From Streptomyces pathocidini (GTDB lineage Bacteria > Actinomycetota > Actinomycetes > Streptomycetales > Streptomycetaceae): a DNA stretch of 34,448 bases. A model generated the notes under the pieces. The model ran no database searches and was not told the DNA's origin. It saw only the letters and a program-made list of their open reading frames with translations. The stretch is taken from positions 1 through 34,448 of the forward strand of contig NZ_LIQY01000025.1 of the NCBI RefSeq assembly GCF_001418495.1. The letters are read 5' to 3'. Each line of letters opens with the position of its first letter. Position 1 is the stretch's first letter. A program made the translations under genes and the position numbers. Positions 30,032 to 34,448 of the stretch are shown here, piece by piece.

Positions 30032-31263
30032 CCACCCCGCACTCTGGAGCAACCTCCGCCGGGGACATAGGGCTTGGCTTGGTGGGCTGCGGCGCGTTCG
30101 GAGCGTACGTCCTCGACGCCGTGGCCTGCCTGCCAGGTTTGCGGATCGCCGCCGTGGCCGATCCCGACCCCGTGCGCGCCCGCTCCCTCGCCGCGGCCCA
30201 CGCCACGGACGCCTGCGGCAGCCTGGACGAGTTGCTGGCCCGTCCCGACGTCCAGGCCGTCGCCCTGGCCACCCCGCCCGCCACCCACGCGCGGATGGCC
30301 GTCACGGCCCTCCGCGCGGGCCGGCACGTCTTCTGCGAGAAGCCGCTCGCCACGACCACCGAGGACGCCGCCCGCGTACGCGACGAGGCCGCCCGTGCCC
30401 CCGGCGTCCTCGTCGTCGACCACGTCCTGCGCTACAACCCGATCCTCAGGATGCTGGAACGGCTCGGCGCCGAAGGCCTGTTGGACCCGCTGCGCCGCTT
30501 CGCCTTCGAGAACGACGCCTCGGACCAGGACCTGGGGCCCGGCCACTGGTTCTGGGACCCCGCGCACAGCGGCGGCATCCTCGTCGAGCACGGCGTCCAC
30601 TTCTTCGATGCCGCCCGCGCCCTCATGGGCAGCGAACCGCAGTCCGTCCAGGCCACCGCCGTGCACAGGGAGGGCGGCCCGGCCGACATCGTCGTCGCCA
30701 CCGCCGTCCACCCCGGCGGCGCCGTTGCCACCCACACCCACTCCTTCACCCACGCCCACCGCTGCGAACGCCAGCTGATGCGCCTGGACTACGGCTTCGC
30801 CGAGGCCCGTGTCACCGGTTGGATCCCCACGCACGCCACCCTGACCGCCTGGACGGACGACGCCGGAGCCGAACGCTGGGAGCAACTGCCCGTACGCGCC
30901 CGCGACCTGCTCGCGGTGGAGGGCCACACCCCGTACGGCGATGAGCGCGTGACCGTCACCGTCCACCGCGACGCGGGCTCCGCGGAGGCCGCCGGCGGCC
31001 GCGGGGTGAGCCGCAGTGTCCCGCACCGCGTCGACGCACTGGTCGACCTCGGCGGCGAGCCCCGCAAGCCGTACGTGTACGCGCAGAGCGTCCGCGCCGC
31101 TTTCGCCGACCTGCTGCGCTGCGCACGGGAGTGCGGAGTCCCGGTGGCCGACGCGCATGCGGGTCTGACGGCCGTGGCGGTCGCAGAGGCGGCGACCCGC
31201 TCGGCTGCGACCGGCCGCACGGAACGCGTCGACGTGCCGACGGCCCAAGGGACTTCGGCATGA
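30028..31263 (+). CDS. Gfo/Idh/MocA-family NAD(P)-dependent sugar oxidoreductase
   Basis: A 411-residue cytoplasmic dehydrogenase. The Rossmann motif is LGLVGCGAFGAYV (near residue 16). The family Lys is in CEKPLATT (about 111), and HVLRYNPILRML and GGILVEHGVHFFD line the sugar site. It is probably an oxidoreductase acting on a sugar released by the GH130 or GH13 enzymes, or on the intact glycoside. The start ATG overlaps the GH130 stop and its own stop overlaps the GH13 start (both ATGA), so the three enzymes are translationally coupled. It is slightly longer than the usual 330-390 residues. Confidence 0.88.
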   Translation: MTTPHSGATSAGDIGLGLVGCGAFGAYVLDAVACLPGLRIAAVADPDPVRARSLAAAHATDACGSLDELLARPDVQAVALATPPATHARMAVTALRAGRHVFCEKPLATTTEDAARVRDEAARAPGVLVVDHVLRYNPILRMLERLGAEGLLDPLRRFAFENDASDQDLGPGHWFWDPAHSGGILVEHGVHFFDAARALMGSEPQSVQATAVHREGGPADIVVATAVHPGGAVATHTHSFTHAHRCERQLMRLDYGFAEARVTGWIPTHATLTAWTDDAGAERWEQLPVRARDLLAVEGHTPYGDERVTVTVHRDAGSAEAAGGRGVSRSVPHRVDALVDLGGEPRKPYVYAQSVRAAFADLLRCARECGVPVADAHAGLTAVAVAEAATRSAATGRTERVDVPTAQGTSA

Positions 31264-32897
31264 ACGCACCCTGGTGGACGCACGCCGTCTGCTACGAGGT
31301 CTACCCCCGCTCCTTCGCCGACTCCGACGGCGACGGCATCGGCGACCTGCCCGGCGCCACGGCCCGCCTCCCGTACCTCCGAGACCTGGGCGTCGACGCG
31401 GTCTGGCTCACACCGTTCTACCCTTCGCCGCTGGCCGACGGCGGCTACGACATCGCCGACCCGACAGCCGTCGCCCCGGACCTGGGCACCCTGGAGGACT
31501 TCGGCGAACTCGTGGCCGAGGCCCACCGGCTGGACCTGAAGGTCCTGGTCGACCTGGTGCCCAACCACGTCGCCCATACCCACCCTTGGTTCGCCGAGGC
31601 GCTCGCCGCTCCGCCTGGGGACCCGGCCAGGAAACGTTTCCTCTTCCGCGATGGACGGGGCCCGGACGGCGTCGAGCCGCCCAACGACTGGCGCTCCGCC
31701 TTCGGCGGTCCCGCCTGGACCCGAGTACCCGACGGACAGTGGTACCTCCACCTGCACGCGCCCGAACAGCCCGACCTCGACTGGCACGACCCGGCCGTCC
31801 ACGCCGAGTTCGAGCGCGTCCTCCGCTTCTGGCTGGACCACGGCGTCGACGGCTTTCGTGTCGACGTCGCACACGCCCTCTACAAGGACCCGGAACTCCT
31901 CGACGCGGGCCCCTGCCAGCACCAGGACGTCCTCCGCAACCATCTGCTGCCCTACTACGACCGGGAAGAGCTGCACCCCCTCTACAGGCGCTGGAGGGCC
32001 CTCCTCGACACCCACCCGGTCGTTGAAGGTGCCGCGCCCCCGGGCGAGCGCCTCCTGGTCGCCGAGGCCGCCGTCTTCGAACCCGGGCGCCTGGCCCGAT
32101 ACGTCCGCCCCGACGAGATGCAGCAGGCCTTCAACTTCGCCTTCCTGGAATGCCCCTGGGACGCGGCCAGAATGCGCCGCGTCGTAGAGGACTCCGTCTT
32201 CGCCATGGCTCCCGTAGGAGCCCCGGTCACCTGGGTCCTCTCCAGCCACGACGCCGTACGCCCGGTCACCCGCTACGGCGGCGGCAGGACCGGCGAGCGG
32301 CGGGCCCGCGCCGCCGCCCTGCTGATGCTCGCCCTGCCCGGCGCCGCGTACGTGTACCAGGGCGAGGAACTCGGTCTCCCGCAGGCCGAGTTGCCCGACC
32401 ACGTCCTGCGCGACCCCGTGTGGGTGCGCTCGGGGCACACCGAGCGCGGCAGGGACGGCTGCCGCGTGCCCATGCCCTGGAGCGGCGCACGGCCGCCCTA
32501 CGGCTTCGGCAGGGCCGGCCCCGAGGACTGCTGGTTCCCCCAGCCGGAGGGCTGGTCAGGGCTCACGGCGGCGGCCCAACAGGCCGACCACGGCTCGATG
32601 CTGGCCCTCTACCGCCAGGCCCTGCGCCTGCGCCGCGAGCGCCCCGTCGCGCCGCACGGCACCCTGCGCCTCCTCTCGCCGCCGGACGCCCCGTACCTCG
32701 TCTTCGACCGCGGCGACACCTTGCGCTGCGTCGTCAACTTCGGCCCCGCGCCCCTGCCCCTGGAATCCGGTGCGGAAGTGCTCCTGTCGGCCGGGCCGTT
32801 GGAGGAGCAGGGAGACGGCGGGGACGGCGGGCCAGGGGAGTGGAAGCTGCCGGCCGACACTGCCGTATGGCTGGAGATCCCGGGGCCGTACGGGTGA
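31260..32897 (+). CDS. GH13 alpha-glucosidase-like glycoside hydrolase
   Basis: A 545-residue intracellular enzyme of the alpha-amylase family, close to actinobacterial alpha-glucosidases and oligo-1,6-glucosidases. The N-terminus WWTHAVCYEVYPRSFADSD and GIGDLPG are typical, as is VDLVPNH. The nucleophile is the Asp in GFRVDVAH, the acid/base the Glu in LLVAEAAV, and the third Asp is in SSHDAV, where NHD is usual. The stretch after VPNH reads VAHTHPWF instead of the common TSDQHPWF, hinting at an altered active-site loop. It is the last gene of the LacI operon. An alpha-glucoside is the likely substrate. Confidence 0.88.
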   Translation: MNAPWWTHAVCYEVYPRSFADSDGDGIGDLPGATARLPYLRDLGVDAVWLTPFYPSPLADGGYDIADPTAVAPDLGTLEDFGELVAEAHRLDLKVLVDLVPNHVAHTHPWFAEALAAPPGDPARKRFLFRDGRGPDGVEPPNDWRSAFGGPAWTRVPDGQWYLHLHAPEQPDLDWHDPAVHAEFERVLRFWLDHGVDGFRVDVAHALYKDPELLDAGPCQHQDVLRNHLLPYYDREELHPLYRRWRALLDTHPVVEGAAPPGERLLVAEAAVFEPGRLARYVRPDEMQQAFNFAFLECPWDAARMRRVVEDSVFAMAPVGAPVTWVLSSHDAVRPVTRYGGGRTGERRARAAALLMLALPGAAYVYQGEELGLPQAELPDHVLRDPVWVRSGHTERGRDGCRVPMPWSGARPPYGFGRAGPEDCWFPQPEGWSGLTAAAQQADHGSMLALYRQALRLRRERPVAPHGTLRLLSPPDAPYLVFDRGDTLRCVVNFGPAPLPLESGAEVLLSAGPLEEQGDGGDGGPGEWKLPADTAVWLEIPGPYG

Positions 32898-33007
32898 GTG
32901 CGCCGCCCGCTCCAGAACCGGAGAGGGCCATTCCGCGTCAGACACGGCAGATCGGCGGTCCGGACCGACGGGAGTGGCCCGGGGCCGCCGCTCTCTTCAA
33001 GCCCCGG

Positions 33008-33811
33008 CTACCGCGAGAGCGAGTGCCGCGAGACCGGGAAGTCGAAGTAGGTGTCCGGATAGAGCTCCGGCTTGTAGGTGAAGTGCCACCACTCCTCGGG
33101 CAGGTTGGTGAACCCCAGCCTTTCGAGGGTGCCCTTCAGGAGCAGCCGGTTGGCGCGCTGCTTGCCCTGGACGCGTGGATCGAGCGTGTGGGACAGGGTG
33201 TCGAAGCAGTCGAACCCGGTCCCCATGTCCACGGAGTTGTCCGGAAACCGCTCCTCCTTCGGCGCATAGCACTCCACCAGGGGCTGCCCCGGCACATAGG
33301 GGTGGGTGGGACGCGCCGGGATCTTCACGATCGTCAGGTCGACCGTGCTGCCGCGGCTGTGGCCGGACTTCTCGGCGATGTAGCCGTCCTCGAACAGCCG
33401 CGTCTTGTCGACCTGCGGGTAGAACTCGCCCTTCATGGCCTGGTCGTCGAGGTCCTTCGCCCACCGCACGAAGTGGTCCACCGCGCGCTGCGGCCGGTAG
33501 CAGTCGTACACCTTGAGGGAGTAGCCCCGGCGCAGCAGCGAAACCTGCGCCTTATGGAGGGCCTTGGCGGCCGGGGCGGTGAGGATGCACATGGGTTGCC
33601 GGTAACCGTCGATCGGTTCACCGACGAAGTTGTGCGGCGTGAAGTAGCGCATCTCCTGAAGGATGGTCGGGTCGACGTCCCGCAGGGCCACGAACCCCTC
33701 GGGAGCCGTCGGCTCCGAACTCGCCGCCGCCACCGAGGGAGCGGCGGTCGCGGTGACCAACGCGGCGACGGACAGGGCCAGGGCACGGACTGAGGCGGCA
33801 AGTCGTGGCAT
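33008..33811 (-). CDS. Secreted VanX-type D-alanyl-D-alanine dipeptidase
   Basis: A 267-residue protein with an N-terminal signal peptide (hydrophobic ALALSVAALVTATAAPSVAAA), so exported. The zinc-peptidase motifs are SGHSRGSTVDL (two metal ligands, SxHxxGxxxD) and EWWHF (catalytic Glu and third ligand). It would split D-Ala-D-Ala or related dipeptides outside the cell. Unlike cytoplasmic VanX of resistance clusters, it has no vanH/vanA neighbours, so a cell-wall recycling role is likelier than glycopeptide resistance. The ATG at 33811 is chosen to give a normal signal peptide. An ATG at 33886 with AGGA upstream would add 25 residues. It lies 80 bases after a GH31 gene on the same strand. Confidence 0.87.
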   Translation of the reverse strand: MPRLAASVRALALSVAALVTATAAPSVAAASSEPTAPEGFVALRDVDPTILQEMRYFTPHNFVGEPIDGYRQPMCILTAPAAKALHKAQVSLLRRGYSLKVYDCYRPQRAVDHFVRWAKDLDDQAMKGEFYPQVDKTRLFEDGYIAEKSGHSRGSTVDLTIVKIPARPTHPYVPGQPLVECYAPKEERFPDNSVDMGTGFDCFDTLSHTLDPRVQGKQRANRLLLKGTLERLGFTNLPEEWWHFTYKPELYPDTYFDFPVSRHSLSR

Positions 33812-33871
33812 GGACAAGGGGCCTATCAACGGAACGTCCTCCGGGGAAGCGGAACTCACACCACAGGGCGA

Positions 33872-33884
33872 GTTGTTGAACAAC
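33872..33884. promoter_or_regulatory. 13-bp palindrome upstream of the dipeptidase gene
   Basis: GTTGTTGAACAAC has 6-bp arms around one base, between the GH31 stop and the dipeptidase ATG. Just upstream on the minus strand is TAGGAT, a good -10-like hexamer overlapping the GH31 stop, but no matching -35 is visible. Confidence 0.35.
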
Positions 33885-33891
33885 ATCTGAT

Positions 33892-34448
33892 TTATCCTAT
33901 AACTCCCCGAATTTGTACTGCATACCCGATCTCCCCACCGCCCTCCCGCTCGACAACCACCTTCCCGTCCACCACCCGAGAGTCGAACCGCTCCACCCGC
34001 GCCCGCTCCCAACCGTCCCCCGGATCGGCCACCACCAGTCCACCGCCCCTGCGCCCGGCCGGCGGCGCCCACACCTCGAGCTCCACCGCGCCGGAGTCCC
34101 CCGCGACCGGCAGCACCGCACCCGCCCGCACCAGCACCGGGATCCGTGACAGGGGCGCGTCCAGAACCACCTGCCGCGGCCCCTCGTACGCCTCGCCGGT
34201 CGCCAGGTCGTACCACCGGCCGCGCGGCAGCCGTACCGCCCGTCGCCTCACACCGGCCTCCAGCACCGGCGCGACCAGCAGCGCGTCCCCCAGCAGAAAC
34301 GCGTCCTCACAGTCCCGCAAGCGCCGGTCGCCCGGCGTGGACCACCACAGCGGCCGGGCATACGGCGCCCCCGTACGGTGCGCGAGATGCGCCAGCGTCA
34401 CGAAGTACGGCAGTAGCCGCTCCCGCTGGAGCAGCGCCACGCGCGCGT
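33892..34448 (-). CDS. GH31 glycosidase (alpha-glucosidase/alpha-xylosidase type), C-terminal part only
   Basis: The last 184 or so residues of a glycoside hydrolase family 31 enzyme. The window cuts off the N-terminal part, including the catalytic Asp pair. LLPYFVTLAHLAHRTGAPYARPLWW is the familiar end of the catalytic barrel, and FLLGDALLVAPVLEAGVRRRAVRLP and GRWYDLATGEAYEG are typical of the C-terminal beta domains. The final 50 residues form a charged beta-rich tail. It is on the opposite strand to the GH13 operon. Specificity cannot be judged from this part. Confidence 0.85.
   Translation of the reverse strand, partial: ARVALLQRERLLPYFVTLAHLAHRTGAPYARPLWWSTPGDRRLRDCEDAFLLGDALLVAPVLEAGVRRRAVRLPRGRWYDLATGEAYEGPRQVVLDAPLSRIPVLVRAGAVLPVAGDSGAVELEVWAPPAGRRGGGLVVADPGDGWERARVERFDSRVVDGKVVVEREGGGEIGYAVQIRGVIG

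Noticed and set aside
26759-30052. 1097-codon open frame on the minus strand across the sugar operon
   Set aside because: It is antisense to four genes with clear domains. It is rich in Gly, Asp, His and Val as expected of the mirror of high-GC codons, and shows no recognisable domain.
27304-31263. 1319-codon plus-strand frame running through permeases, GH130 and the oxidoreductase
   Set aside because: Only its last 411 codons, the oxidoreductase, are real. The upstream part is an Arg/Pro-rich out-of-frame reading of the permeases and GH130 gene.
33008-33811. Vancomycin-resistance cluster
   Set aside because: Only a VanX-like dipeptidase is present, exported by a signal peptide, with no vanH, vanA or two-component genes around it.

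Overview
The window looks like chromosomal DNA of a Streptomyces or close relative. The DNA is very GC-rich, with strong G/C at third codon positions. GTG and TTG starts are common. It carries a complete 'conservon' (cvnA-B-C-D), a mycothiol-dependent formaldehyde dehydrogenase (mycothiol is actinobacterial), a monomeric NADP isocitrate dehydrogenase, and intergenic repeats of the kind scattered through Streptomyces genomes. I see no rRNA, tRNA, phage, insertion sequence or CRISPR array.

Left region (1-6445) is a one-carbon module for methylated glycines. On the minus strand, a mycothiol-type formaldehyde dehydrogenase (mscR), a dimethylglycine oxidase with a folate-binding half, and a monomeric sarcosine / N-methyl amino acid oxidase (cut by the left edge) form a tight operon. 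An IclR-type regulator lies upstream behind a very strong terminator. Divergent from it is a Rieske ferredoxin. Together they could strip methyl groups from betaine-derived dimethylglycine and sarcosine and dispose of the formaldehyde.

Middle region (6446-19843). A degenerate 19-bp tandem array and a small membrane protein precede the conservon: cvnA (NIT-HAMP-histidine-kinase-like sensor), cvnB (roadblock), cvnC (DUF742) and cvnD (Ras-like GTPase). Unusually, cvnC and cvnD are separated by an opposite-strand gene of 81 codons and a control region with two abutting 22-bp palindromes. Then come an isolated glycerol kinase (glpK), a repeat-rich spacer, an EAL-CBS-GGDEF protein with eroded catalytic motifs and a good BldD-box match upstream, isocitrate dehydrogenase (icd) with a strong terminator, and a thiolase plus Zn-ribbon/OB-fold pair.

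Right region (19844-34448). A complete polyamine-type ABC transporter (ATPase, lipoprotein, two permeases) is followed by a DUF962 membrane protein. A seven-gene LacI-controlled sugar operon comes next: lacI, binding lipoprotein, two permeases, GH130 mannoside phosphorylase/hydrolase, Gfo/Idh/MocA oxidoreductase and GH13 glucosidase. Its promoter overlaps one of two LacI-type palindromes. It has no ATPase of its own, as expected where a shared MsiK serves. On the opposite strand at the right end are a secreted VanX-type D-Ala-D-Ala dipeptidase and the C-terminal part of a GH31 glycosidase.

The most interesting points are the interrupted conservon with its twin palindromes, the probably non-catalytic c-di-GMP protein under a likely BldD box, the mixed GH130/GH13/oxidoreductase sugar operon, and two short tandem duplications at gene ends. 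One of these duplications adds six residues to the N-terminus of the sarcosine oxidase.
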